From positions 30,401-94,400 of the forward strand of contig CAZLXW010000006.1 in the NCBI GenBank assembly GCA_964563505.1: a DNA stretch of 64,000 bases, written 5' to 3'. Made by a program: the position numbers and the translations under genes. The notes under the pieces are model-generated. The model saw nothing but the letters and a program-made list of their open reading frames with translations. It made no database searches and was not told the DNA's origin. Positions 1 through 8,607 of the stretch are shown here, piece after piece; the first letter of the stretch is position 1, and every line of letters begins with the position of its first letter. The DNA is from UBA1351 sp964563505. Its GTDB lineage: Bacteria > Bacillota > Clostridia > Lachnospirales > Vallitaleaceae.

Positions 1-484
1 CATAAATTGCATATGGAACAAATGTCCAATGTAGGTACATGGTTTCCATAGCAAAAATCGCAGCTTCTGGTGACATGGGTTCAATCCCTAGCGATTCTGG
101 CGGATAAGCCAGGTGCCACATCGGTTCCGCTGTTCCCCAAAACAATATTCCTGCTGCAATTGTCGTGCAAAGCGTAACAGCAAACCAAGACGATTTTTTT
201 AGAATTGGTTGTGCGTCTTCCCCTCCTAATCGAATCTTTCCTAATGCCGAAAAATAAACCAGTAAAATGGCGATAACTGATAAAACCCCGGTAATACTGA
301 AAACCCACCCCATATCAACAACCATGAAGTTTTTTGCTGCTGTTGTCATATTTAAAAAAGCTTCTGGATTTAAAAAGTTTAGTAAAATTGTTAATACTAA
401 TAATATAAATGCCGGAAAGAATACAAAAGGTCTAAGTTTTTGTTTTGATTCTCTCTCTTTTATATTTTTATTCAAATCACTCAT
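1..484 (-). CDS. BCCT family transporter, N-terminal part (cut by window edge)
   Basis: About 161 residues are visible; the rest lies beyond position 1. The BCCT family imports betaine, carnitine, choline and similar quaternary amines with Na+ or H+. Visible are hydrophobic segments near residues 21-38, 57-78 and 100-118, the family motif GILFWGTAEP at 112-121, and an HWTFVPYAIY segment near 152-161. ATG at 484 has a GGAGG site 9 bases upstream. It follows the MFS gene of the oxidase/Etf operon on the same strand after a 116-base gap holding a hairpin, so it may belong to that regulon. Substrate cannot be read from the sequence. Confidence 0.85.
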   Translation of the reverse strand, partial: MSDLNKNIKERESKQKLRPFVFFPAFILLVLTILLNFLNPEAFLNMTTAAKNFMVVDMGWVFSITGVLSVIAILLVYFSALGKIRLGGEDAQPILKKSSWFAVTLCTTIAAGILFWGTAEPMWHLAYPPESLGIEPMSPEAAIFAMETMYLHWTFVPYAIY

Positions 485-541
485 AAGTTATTACCTCCCA
501 GTATAATAGTTGACATGTGTTTTCCACGTAAGCAACAAATA

Positions 542-566
542 GATGACCGGTGATTAACCAGTCATC
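542..566 (-). terminator. hairpin between MFS and BCCT genes; weak terminator or attenuator
   Basis: Arms 542-551 and 557-566 form a 10-bp stem with a 5-base loop. In leftward RNA the one mismatch becomes a G-U pair, so it favours the operon strand. Only a loose T-rich run (TATTTGTTG) follows, so it may attenuate rather than terminate. A second short AT stem, CTATAG on both arms, lies at 575-591. Confidence 0.4.
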
Positions 567-600
567 TTTGCTACTATAGATATGCCTATAGTTTTTTTAA

Positions 601-1875
601 TTAAGCCATATCCTTTATCTCTTCAACAATCACATTCGTTGGTTTTGATGAGTGATCCGAAGCTCTTTTTAAGAAAATCAAGGAAACAAATGCAATTGCT
701 AAAAGTACCAATATGTATGTAAATACCATTTTATATCCCGCGACACCTGCATTATTGTCAAGCATCCTACCTACAATTTTAAAATTAAATATGTCAGAGG
801 TAAAAGCAATCGTTGAAATTAATCCCATTGCTGCGCCTAGTAATCGCTTAGGTGTTCCAACTTCTCCAACAGGTGCAAAATAAAGTCCTCGTAGAACAAA
901 AGTCATCAAACCAATTAATGCAATTACAATACTAATGGCAAGAACAAATGCTACTGATACAGGAAGTACCAAGGTAATACCGATAAGAATGGCAAGGAAT
1001 ACAACACTAATTTTCATGGATGGAATTGAAGATCCTGTCCTTGCTGTTAAGAAAGTTCCCACAATACCTGAAATAGGTCTGAATAAGTGGTTTTTAAAAG
1101 TTGCTACCAAGGCTGCTACAGCTGCTGAAACCCCAAAAACCTCTGTCATAAATGGTGTGAAATAACTAGATGTTGTATATACGGTATATATCGCGAAAAT
1201 GCAGATTGCAAGCAACCACGTAATCGGCATTTTTGCAACTTCAATCATATCTTTAATAACATTGACTCCATTTAAGCGCTCTTCTTCTGGAATGATATTA
1301 TGAGGTACAAAGATTAAACATGCCACTCCCGTTAGAATACATATAATTGAATACATATACAATACAGTAACGAATTGTTCGGGTGTACTTCCAAGCTGTG
1401 CAATCATAGCTGTTGCTGTAAGGGCGGCAATCGAAGTAATAATACCTCTTCCACCTTCTGTCATAGCAAATAGTTTACCCTGCTCACTTTTGTCACCTAG
1501 CATACTTGTGGCCTTTAACAAAGTTGACCAAAATGTAAATATTGAAGTAACTCCCCAAAATGCGAAAAGAACTTTTGCTCCACCAAAACTTGGCCATGTC
1601 GACAGATAAAATCCACCAAGACCTGTTCCTACCATTGAAAACGCCAGTAAATACTTGTGTGAAAACCTATCTGCCAACCATCCCCCTGGTATATAGAAGA
1701 TAAATGCTAGTAAACCATAAAAACTCATAAGCTCCCCAAATTGCTCATGTGTAAGTCCTAAACCATCTCGTAATGGGTCATAAAAAGTATAACGCATGTA
1801 GGGTAGTTCAAAAATGATACCTGCAGCTGTTGCAAGAATTGCAACGGTTATCCATTTTCTGGTGCTTGCTTTCAT
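601..1875 (-). CDS. MFS transporter of the ygc-type operon
   Basis: A 424-residue major facilitator protein with about 12 hydrophobic segments. The MFS loop motif GGWLADRFSHK is present after the second segment, near residue 60. Start at 1875 is chosen because a GAAGGAGAAGG site precedes this ATG; a longer frame beginning at 1908 would add 11 Arg/Lys-rich residues and has no ribosome site. It lies 75 bases behind the FGGY kinase gene and probably imports the substrate of the pathway. E. coli ygc clusters also carry MFS genes (ygcS, yqcE). Substrate unknown. Confidence 0.9.
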   Translation of the reverse strand: MKASTRKWITVAILATAAGIIFELPYMRYTFYDPLRDGLGLTHEQFGELMSFYGLLAFIFYIPGGWLADRFSHKYLLAFSMVGTGLGGFYLSTWPSFGGAKVLFAFWGVTSIFTFWSTLLKATSMLGDKSEQGKLFAMTEGGRGIITSIAALTATAMIAQLGSTPEQFVTVLYMYSIICILTGVACLIFVPHNIIPEEERLNGVNVIKDMIEVAKMPITWLLAICIFAIYTVYTTSSYFTPFMTEVFGVSAAVAALVATFKNHLFRPISGIVGTFLTARTGSSIPSMKISVVFLAILIGITLVLPVSVAFVLAISIVIALIGLMTFVLRGLYFAPVGEVGTPKRLLGAAMGLISTIAFTSDIFNFKIVGRMLDNNAGVAGYKMVFTYILVLLAIAFVSLIFLKRASDHSSKPTNVIVEEIKDMA

Positions 1876-1950
1876 AATTTTCCTTCTCCTTCTCTTATAT
1901 AATATCATTTTAATATTAGTAGCGAGACCATAATGTGTTCATGAGACTAA

Positions 1951-3387
1951 TTATTTATTGAAAATATTATGTGATTGCTTTAGAAGATCGTCTGTAGTTG
2001 GCGCAATATGCTTATACACTTTTTCATTGATCTCCTTATATAACTTAACATTTTCAGATATTGGCATGAATGTATCGCGACGTCTTACCATTTGCTCAAT
2101 AGCTTCCTGTCTATTATTGTATACCCCAAGTGCCAAGGCCGTACATATAGCAGCTCCCATACTTGCTGACCCATTAACTACATTTCTATGTGCGGGGACT
2201 CCGAATATATCTGCAAAAATCTGCATAAACAGTTCACCATTAGAGCCTCCTCCACTGACAACTATATTTGATAATTCAATGCCTAATTCATCGCACATTG
2301 CTTGCGCATTGTTTTTCATGGTGAAGGCTATGCCTTCAAGTACAGAACGAAACATATGTGGACCTTTATGTGTTCCATTAAAGCCAATCATCATCCCACG
2401 TTCATGTAAATGCGAAGGTCTAGCCAACCAATGTAAGACCGTGTATAACCCATCGCATCCAGCCGGTACATCTGAACCAAGTACATTCAAATATTCTTCT
2501 GGTGACATATTTCGCTTTGTTGCTTCCTTGACAATATCACTACCCAGAAGATCTTTAATCCAGGTAACCGTTGCCATTCCTCTTCGAATACCACTACTTT
2601 CATATAAAAACTCACCTTTTATCGCTCCAGGATTGCTCCAGTAATTCACTGAATTCGGATCATTTTTTTCTCCAACCATCATGGATGTAATATAGGTACC
2701 TAGTGATACTAATATCGTTCCATCATTGACAAGACCGGCACCTAGCCCCTCAACTGCTTTATCATTTGATGTCGATACGACCGGTAATCCTTCTGGAATT
2801 CCAGTGGCATGACTGGCAAAGGCATTTACTTTTCCAAGAACCGTTGATGGGTCCACTAAATCAAAAAGCATTTCTCTTGGTGTATGGTATGAGTCAAAGG
2901 TTTCTTTATCTTCAAACCAGTCCAATGTCATCGGATCAATCGGCCATGGTCCCACATAATTTGAACGTGTATCTTTTGTCTCTCCTGTCATTCTATGCGT
3001 TAGATATCCCGTCGTCGTTGTAACATACTTAACACGGTCATCGTCATGTTCATATGGTCTTGATAATCTCAAGTCCATCCAACTCTGAACCGGTGAGGCC
3101 AGATTTCCATCTTCTTTAATGAGCGCTCGGCAACATCGAATAGATCCTAATCCAACACCAATTATTTTGGATTTATTATCATGAAATTTTTTAAACATTT
3201 CGTTGCAGGCTAACTTTAAACTATCCCAAAGATCATCATCTGGGTGCTCTGCACGGTCATCTCCATACAGGTGTATCTCTCTTAATTTAACTGTATGTGA
3301 ACAAACTTCCGTTCCATGTATATCAAAAATCGCTACTTTTGTACTTTGCGTGCCTCCATCTATAGCTATAATGTACTTTTCTTCCAT
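1951..3387 (-). CDS. FGGY-family carbohydrate kinase, YgcE-like
   Basis: A 478-residue sugar/polyol kinase. The N-terminal ATPase core begins AIDGGTQSTKVAIFD near residue 8. A WMDLR motif lies near 105, the likely catalytic Asp is in STSNDKAVEGLGAG near 208, and the C-terminal FGGY signature region reads SGGGSNGELFMQIFADIFG. Only about 22 residues separate WMDLR from HRMTGE, against over 50 in XylB-type xylulokinases, so the substrate-side subdomain is trimmed. It should phosphorylate the sugar acid, ketose or polyol made or imported by its neighbours. Specificity is not readable; the ygc-type neighbours make YgcE the best comparison. Confidence 0.88.
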   Translation of the reverse strand: MEEKYIIAIDGGTQSTKVAIFDIHGTEVCSHTVKLREIHLYGDDRAEHPDDDLWDSLKLACNEMFKKFHDNKSKIIGVGLGSIRCCRALIKEDGNLASPVQSWMDLRLSRPYEHDDDRVKYVTTTTGYLTHRMTGETKDTRSNYVGPWPIDPMTLDWFEDKETFDSYHTPREMLFDLVDPSTVLGKVNAFASHATGIPEGLPVVSTSNDKAVEGLGAGLVNDGTILVSLGTYITSMMVGEKNDPNSVNYWSNPGAIKGEFLYESSGIRRGMATVTWIKDLLGSDIVKEATKRNMSPEEYLNVLGSDVPAGCDGLYTVLHWLARPSHLHERGMMIGFNGTHKGPHMFRSVLEGIAFTMKNNAQAMCDELGIELSNIVVSGGGSNGELFMQIFADIFGVPAHRNVVNGSASMGAAICTALALGVYNNRQEAIEQMVRRRDTFMPISENVKLYKEINEKVYKHIAPTTDDLLKQSHNIFNK

Positions 3388-3434
3388 AAGCTTCTCCTTA
3401 ATTAATCATATTTAATGGCTGACTTTAGCATAAA

Positions 3435-4214
3435 CTATCTCATCAAATAGCCACCATCTACAGTTAATACAGTTCCATTGACGTAATTCGATGCTGGACT
3501 TGCTAAGAAGACTGTAGCACCCATTAAATCAGCAGTATATCCCCATCTGTTTGCCGGGATATGTGCAAGAATTTCTGCATTGCGCTTCTCATCTTTTCGA
3601 GTCATCTCTGTCAAGGGAGTCGCATAATATCCTGGTGCAATTGCATTGACCTGAATATTAAACTGTGCTAGTTCATCACACATTGATTTCGTAAGTCCCA
3701 CAATCCCATGCTTTGTTGCTGCATACGCCGGAGACCATTGTCCTCCAAGAAAAGAATAGAGAGATGCAATATTGATTACTTTACCGCTTTTTTGTTTAAT
3801 CATATGTTTACAGGCTTCATGAATCATTTCAAATGCAGCTGTTAAGTTAATAGAAATCATTTTGTCCCATTCTTTTCTCGTATACTTGGTTACATCTTGA
3901 ACGTTAATACTAATACCTGCACAATTGACCAATATATCAATGCTTCCCCATGTGTCTACACACTCATCAACGATATTTTTACATACTCCATCTGCAGTGA
4001 TATCTGCTTGGATAAATTTATATTCGACACCAACATCTTCTATTAGTTTTTTTGTCGTTCCATCATCATCAACAAGACTTGGTACCATGACATTTGCCCC
4101 CGCTTTTGCCAAAGCCAATGAAAATGCCTGTCCTAATCCACCGTTTCCCCCAGTAACAATGGCGTTTTTGCCCTCAAGTGAAAAAAAATCCATGTTAAAA
4201 TCTGTTATATTCAT
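3435..4214 (-). CDS. short-chain dehydrogenase/reductase, YgcW/gluconate 5-dehydrogenase-like
   Basis: A 259-residue classical SDR. The nucleotide-binding TGGNGGLG is at 21-28, an NCAGI variant of NNAG is near 92, and the catalytic YAATK (Tyr near 160, Lys four later) sits behind the expected Ser region. The C-terminus DGGYLMR is typical of the KduD/gluconate dehydrogenase branch. It should oxidise or reduce a hydroxyl/keto group of a sugar acid or polyol with NAD(P). ATG at 4214 has AGGAGGT 7 bases upstream. It lies 47 bases ahead of the kinase in one operon. Confidence 0.92.
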   Translation of the reverse strand: MNITDFNMDFFSLEGKNAIVTGGNGGLGQAFSLALAKAGANVMVPSLVDDDGTTKKLIEDVGVEYKFIQADITADGVCKNIVDECVDTWGSIDILVNCAGISINVQDVTKYTRKEWDKMISINLTAAFEMIHEACKHMIKQKSGKVINIASLYSFLGGQWSPAYAATKHGIVGLTKSMCDELAQFNIQVNAIAPGYYATPLTEMTRKDEKRNAEILAHIPANRWGYTADLMGATVFLASPASNYVNGTVLTVDGGYLMR

Positions 4215-4271
4215 ATTCTACCTCCTAAGATTATTGTTTTTATATTAAGTAATTGCTTGTTTCCAATTGAT

Positions 4272-5213
4272 TCACTTGTTTTCCTCAATTTTTTTGATTA
4301 ATTTGTCAATAAATTCAAACGCATCTCCTTCAACAACAAGATCTGAAAGGGAACATATAGGTGCATTTTTATTCGTATTAACTGAAATAATATATTCAAC
4401 ATTTTTCAAACCTTCTATATGTTGAATAGCACCATTGATTCCAAGGGCAATATACAGCTTCGGATTAACTGTTCTTCCTGATTGTCCCACCTGTATGCTT
4501 CTTGTTGCAATCCCTTTATCGATAATCTTTCGACTAGCTGAGACTTGTCCATTGAGTTGATTTGCCAATGCTTCTAGTTTTTCAAATTTTTTTATTGTAC
4601 CGCCACCACCTGAGATAAGCACTTCACTATGTCGGATATCATAGCTTTGAATTTTTTCACTTTTCTCAATGAGTTTTAGTCCACTTTTTCTTATTTTTTT
4701 TGGAAAGTAGCTAATCTTTTGTGTTTCTTTTAATAGTACATTGTCATAAGAAAATACATTTTCTCGGACACTCATCATTGTCGGTCCCTTGCCTTGCTTC
4801 ACTATACCAGCCATTATCTTACCACTAAATGCTGGTCGAACCATTTCAAGTAATCCTTCTTTCAAATGTATGGCGGTAACATCTGCGACCAAGCCTACAT
4901 GAAGCCGCATTGCTAGTCTTGGCGCGAGCATTCTACCAAAATTTGTGGCGGGTATAAAAATACAATCAAACTCATATTGTTGCTGAAGTTCTTCCAATAT
5001 GTCAGTAATGACCATGCTGTCCTTATCAAAAATCTGATCATCAGTGACTTGAATAAGTTTATCGAAATATCCAACTGCTTCTAAACATTGATGATTAATT
5101 GTCACTCCATACGTTTCATAGTCTTCTCCACCATATACCTGTCGAATAACTTCTAAAAGATCTATTGAATTTTTATGGTTTTCTTTGTCAAGATAAATCA
5201 TACTTTTTTTCAT
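4272..5213 (-). CDS. etfA: electron transfer flavoprotein alpha subunit
   Basis: A 313-residue EtfA. The C-terminal FAD domain (about 190-310) carries GQSGRTVNPKLYIALGINGA followed by IQH, the usual FAD-binding stretch, then NAPICSLSDLVVEGD. No N-terminal ferredoxin domain is present, unlike the larger EtfA of some bifurcating lactate dehydrogenases. With EtfB it should accept electrons from the FAD-linked oxidase encoded just upstream. ATG at 5213 has AAAGGA 9 bases upstream. The closest operon parallel is ygcQ of E. coli. Whether the complex bifurcates cannot be told from sequence. Confidence 0.93.
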   Translation of the reverse strand: MKKSMIYLDKENHKNSIDLLEVIRQVYGGEDYETYGVTINHQCLEAVGYFDKLIQVTDDQIFDKDSMVITDILEELQQQYEFDCIFIPATNFGRMLAPRLAMRLHVGLVADVTAIHLKEGLLEMVRPAFSGKIMAGIVKQGKGPTMMSVRENVFSYDNVLLKETQKISYFPKKIRKSGLKLIEKSEKIQSYDIRHSEVLISGGGGTIKKFEKLEALANQLNGQVSASRKIIDKGIATRSIQVGQSGRTVNPKLYIALGINGAIQHIEGLKNVEYIISVNTNKNAPICSLSDLVVEGDAFEFIDKLIKKIEENK

Positions 5214-5248
5214 TCTGTTTAATCCTTTTTAATAACATGGTTTATATT

Positions 5249-6043
5249 TTATATAAAGCCTTTTTCCTGTAAAAATGTATATACCGTGTTGATGCCTTGA
5301 TTATCATTTGTTACAACAAGTTTGTCTCTTTTTTCATATTCCTTGACAAACGTTTTATTGACTTTAGTCTTTGAACCCTTTAGTCCAACCTCAAAAGGTT
5401 CAAAGCCTAGGTCCTTATTCGTAACCACATGGATACTTTCAGAAACATCTTTATTCATATCTTCGTATTTAATGTAAGGCAACTTATAACCACTTTCTTT
5501 TCTTAGGCTAAGTATTCCGGGCAGTTGCATCTGGTATGTTGCTACTTCCGAGTCAAGATCTACGGTAAAAACAGCTTTAGAAATATCTAACAAGTGTTCA
5601 TCAATATAGGTTACATTCGACATCTGACTTAATGCCAAGAGTTCTCCTAATTGAGCCGGTACGTGGGACGTATCCCCATCAATAGCATGTGTTCCGGTTA
5701 GAATAACATCATAAGATAAGGTCTTCACGTACTTTGCCAAAATTTTACTGGTTGCATAGCTATCACTGCCAGAAAACAATTTATCTGTAATAAGATTTAC
5801 ACGATTAACACCTACACGTACAAGGTCACTTAGTATAGGCATAACTGATTCAGGCGCCATGGTAACAACCTCAACGCTAATCTCTGGGTGTAATTGTTTT
5901 GTTTTGAGCGCAAAGCCCACGCTACTAACATCGTCAGGATTTAAGATCATCCTGACATTTTCTCTTACCACCGAGTTGGTATCAAAATCATATTTAAACT
6001 TATCAACATCCGGTACAATTTTAACCATACATAATATTTTCAT
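5249..6043 (-). CDS. etfB: electron transfer flavoprotein beta subunit
   Basis: A 264-residue EtfB. It begins MKILCMVKIVPDVDKFKYD, typical of the family, and carries the signature region DGDTSHVPAQLGELLALSQM near 120-140. It pairs with EtfA, 35 bases downstream. Its start lies 2 bases behind the stop of the FAD-linked oxidase, implying coupled translation and a fixed ratio of dehydrogenase and Etf. E. coli YgcR is the parallel. Confidence 0.93.
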   Translation of the reverse strand: MKILCMVKIVPDVDKFKYDFDTNSVVRENVRMILNPDDVSSVGFALKTKQLHPEISVEVVTMAPESVMPILSDLVRVGVNRVNLITDKLFSGSDSYATSKILAKYVKTLSYDVILTGTHAIDGDTSHVPAQLGELLALSQMSNVTYIDEHLLDISKAVFTVDLDSEVATYQMQLPGILSLRKESGYKLPYIKYEDMNKDVSESIHVVTNKDLGFEPFEVGLKGSKTKVNKTFVKEYEKRDKLVVTNDNQGINTVYTFLQEKGFI

Positions 6044-6045
6044 CG

Positions 6046-7530
6046 TTAACCTCTATATATATACTTTTGAATTGCATCTTCCTGTGGAAAAATTGTTCCA
6101 TAATTCATGATGCCATTAGGATCAAAGACTTCTTTGAGCTTCTCTAACATATAAAACGCTGAACCATGTTCCTGCTCGGCCCACTCATTTCTATATTTTC
6201 CGATTCCATGATGATGACACATGGATCCTCCCATTCTAAGGGTTTCTTCAACAATAATTTTTTGAATTGGGTGATGATAAATAAGAAGTTCATCTTCTGG
6301 CGCACAATTAATTTCATAATTATAAACAAAGTACATATTCGTTCCGTTAAGATAGCTGTGGGAAGAATGTCCTCCCAACATCGTTAATTCATGTGCACGT
6401 GGAAATTCATTTCTCACACGTTCAATAACGTTATTGTAAATCTTTGGAATTGTCTCCCAATCAGCGGAAATCTCTGTTGTATATCCAGCGTGAGCATCGT
6501 TTTCAATCATGCCTTCATACTCATCATCAATATCTTGTTGTGACCAGTTCAAGTGATCAAACCAGTCACTAATTAACTGACTATCAACCTGCTTGATAAT
6601 ACCATCCTTAAATTTATCTGCGGCTTCTTCAATTGCTCTACCGGTTGCTTCTACAATACCTTTAGGACCTTCTGCCATAAATAGTAATACGCATTTATTC
6701 TCATGAAAATGATAAAAATGTTGTGCCGCATCTTCTTCCGAGTAGGTTCTTGCAACTGATGGTCTAAATCCATTAACCATAACCTCCCGAAGAACTTTGA
6801 TGCCAGTTTCAACATCCTTAATCAAATATCCATAAAACTTGTTATTCTCAGGATAGAATTTAAATATCTTAATAGTCACTTCAGTGATATAACATAAAGC
6901 GCCCTCATTGCCAATCGCTATATGTCTTATATCCGGTCCGCCAGAACGTCTGGATACATTTTTAATTCTTGAAATATGCCCATCTGGAAATACACATTCA
7001 AGTCCAACAACCATGTCTTCAATTCCACCATAAAGCGTTGAGAATTGACCAATACTACGTGTTGCCAATAATCCGCCATACTTTGCAACAGGTTTTGACT
7101 GTGGCGAATGTCCTGTTGTATAACCAATTTTTCTAAGTTCATCTTCTAAATCTTGAAGAGCAACACCTGCTTGAACTGTCGCTTGAGAATTATAAGGATC
7201 AATCTTAAGAATCTTATCCATATAAAGTGCATCAATAACAATTGTAAGATCTTTCCAATTTTCTAAGCCGCCTTCAGTTGCTGTCTTTCCGCCTCGCGGT
7301 ATAACATTGATAAGATTTTCATTACAAAATTTTAGAAGTTCACTGACTTCTTCAGCCGATTTTGGATATACTATGGCAACAGGCATCGGAACGTCTAGTA
7401 CTTTTCTTGCCTTTGCATATTTTTTATATCTGTCTGCTGATGCATCATATAAGTCGTCTTGGTTCGTATTCACCTGTTCTTGCGATAACATTTCTAATAG
7501 TTTTTGAATAATCTGATTTTCACTTAACAT
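6046..7530 (-). CDS. FAD-linked oxidase, YgcU/alkyl-DHAP-synthase-like
   Basis: A 494-residue flavoprotein of the FAD_binding_4 (PCMH) type. The FAD-binding part spans about 55-235, with YPKSAEEVSELLKF, VIPRGGKTATEGG and YGGLLATRSIGQFSTLYGGI. The C-terminal FAD-oxidase part ends with MCHHHGIGKYRNEW near 450, the His-rich motif of the AGPS/YgcU branch. It should oxidise a 2-hydroxy acid or similar alcohol and pass electrons to EtfAB. First gene of the operon; ATG at 7530 has AGGAGG 5 bases upstream. A membrane D-lactate or glycolate dehydrogenase is less likely, since no iron-sulfur partner is present. Confidence 0.9.
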   Translation of the reverse strand: MLSENQIIQKLLEMLSQEQVNTNQDDLYDASADRYKKYAKARKVLDVPMPVAIVYPKSAEEVSELLKFCNENLINVIPRGGKTATEGGLENWKDLTIVIDALYMDKILKIDPYNSQATVQAGVALQDLEDELRKIGYTTGHSPQSKPVAKYGGLLATRSIGQFSTLYGGIEDMVVGLECVFPDGHISRIKNVSRRSGGPDIRHIAIGNEGALCYITEVTIKIFKFYPENNKFYGYLIKDVETGIKVLREVMVNGFRPSVARTYSEEDAAQHFYHFHENKCVLLFMAEGPKGIVEATGRAIEEAADKFKDGIIKQVDSQLISDWFDHLNWSQQDIDDEYEGMIENDAHAGYTTEISADWETIPKIYNNVIERVRNEFPRAHELTMLGGHSSHSYLNGTNMYFVYNYEINCAPEDELLIYHHPIQKIIVEETLRMGGSMCHHHGIGKYRNEWAEQEHGSAFYMLEKLKEVFDPNGIMNYGTIFPQEDAIQKYIYRG

Positions 7531-7616
7531 TTTGCCTCCTAATAATTCTCATATAATAATTGCACATCGTGTCATCGGCTTTCGCCGCCAAAATTCATGT
7601 TATTGTTTCTGTACTA

Positions 7617-7645
7617 AGTATATAAAAATAAATCATAGCTGTCAA
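7617..7645 (-). promoter_or_regulatory. promoter of the oxidase/Etf/kinase operon
   Basis: On the minus strand TTGACA (7645-7640), a 17-base spacer and TATACT (7622-7617) form a near-consensus promoter about 87 bases ahead of the FAD-oxidase ATG. The leader contains a small stem CGGC-GAAA-GCCG (7576-7587), a GNRA-type tetraloop. Confidence 0.75.
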
Positions 7646-7717
7646 GAAAAATATAGAAAGTTTTCTATATTTTTCTATTTCAGTATATATAAATGGAAAA
7701 CTTTCCATTTATATATA
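7645..7717. promoter_or_regulatory. two adjacent palindromes, probable RpiR operators
   Basis: Palindrome 1 has 15-bp perfect arms 7645-7659 and 7662-7676. Palindrome 2 has 16-bp perfect arms 7684-7699 and 7702-7717. Both have a 2-base centre and share the core GAAA-N2-TTTC, as seen in several RpiR-family operators. Palindrome 1 abuts the -35 of the leftward operon promoter and lies on its upstream side. That suits an activator, or a repressor controlling both directions. Confidence 0.75.
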
Positions 7718-7786
7718 TATTTTTTTAATATTTATATGTGCATTTTTAACAATTTGCTTTTTTTGATTAATTATTTTTTTCGTTGC

Positions 7787-7815
7787 TTTACAAACATTAT
7801 TACTAATGCTAAAAT
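7787..7815 (+). promoter_or_regulatory. promoter of the RpiR regulator gene
   Basis: TTTACA (7787-7792), a 17-base spacer and TAAAAT (7810-7815) lie 41 bases ahead of the regulator start. The paired palindromes end 70 bases upstream. Confidence 0.6.
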
Positions 7816-7855
7816 CATATAATATTCAATTTTAAATGAATAGGAGAGGTTCTTG

Positions 7856-8605
7856 ATGATTAATATAGATTTCAATAATTTAAATCCTTTGGAAAAACAA
7901 ATCTACGACAAACTTATGGAATTTTCAAAAAGCAACGAGAAATTTAGAATTACTCAAGCCGCAGACTTATGTGGATGTTCGGTTTCAAAAATATCAAAAT
8001 TTGTAAAAAAACTAGGTTTCTCAAATTTTAAACAGTATCTTGATTTTCTATATGGTACAGAACCACCAAAATCTCTCTATTCTAATGAATTGAGCCGAAT
8101 CAAATCATTTATTGATGATTTTGATTCCTCACTAACAAATGAATTCCTCAATTTAATCTCATCACATGATAAGATTGTCTTTTTCGGATACGGACCTTCC
8201 TTACTATGTGCTCAATATTTTGAGTATCGATTACGAACATGTTCGAACAAAATGGTCATGGCTGTATCTGATGAAATCTCTGTACTTTCCATGATTGATG
8301 AACACACTCTACTCGTAATTCTTACTGTTACCGGTACATTTAAATCTTTTGAAAACGTTTATCATAACGCTAAACAAAAAGGTTGTGATGTAGCTATTGT
8401 TGTGGAAGAGTATAATACTTCACTTTTTTATCAATGCGACAAGATTTTCTGGCTCTCTAAGGTGTCTCAACCTGATTATCTGAAGCCATATGAAAAATCT
8501 AGGACTATTTTCTTTATTTTTTTAGAGGAAGTCATTCAAAAAATGCAAGAGAATAATAGAAACGCTTTAATAGATATTGTAAATTTTCCCGAGGCTGAAA
8601 AATAA
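7856..8605 (+). CDS. RpiR/MurR-family transcriptional regulator (HTH-SIS)
   Basis: A 249-residue regulator. The N-terminal HTH_6 domain (about 1-70) includes ITQAADLCGCSVSKISKFVK. A C-terminal SIS sugar-phosphate-binding domain covers about 95-230, with KIVFFGYGPSLLCAQYFEYR and LLVILTVTGTFKSF. The ATG at 7856 follows AGGAGAGG; the TTG three bases earlier is less likely. It is divergent from the oxidase operon and probably senses a phosphorylated intermediate, such as the FGGY kinase product, binding the palindromes at 7645-7717. E. coli ygc clusters use a different regulator (YgcP). Confidence 0.9.
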   Translation: MINIDFNNLNPLEKQIYDKLMEFSKSNEKFRITQAADLCGCSVSKISKFVKKLGFSNFKQYLDFLYGTEPPKSLYSNELSRIKSFIDDFDSSLTNEFLNLISSHDKIVFFGYGPSLLCAQYFEYRLRTCSNKMVMAVSDEISVLSMIDEHTLLVILTVTGTFKSFENVYHNAKQKGCDVAIVVEEYNTSLFYQCDKIFWLSKVSQPDYLKPYEKSRTIFFIFLEEVIQKMQENNRNALIDIVNFPEAEK

Positions 8606-8607
8606 AA

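Noticed and set aside
575..600. CTATAG stem followed by a T-run on the plus strand
   Set aside because: It would terminate rightward RNA, but no plus-strand gene lies before it; the stem is short and AT-rich.
1958..2644. Long plus-strand open frame opposite the FGGY kinase
   Set aside because: Antisense shadow of a strongly supported gene, with low-complexity composition and no ribosome site.
8345..8366. cre-like sequence TGAAAACGTTTATCA inside the RpiR gene
   Set aside because: It breaks the consensus near its 3' end and lies deep inside the coding region.
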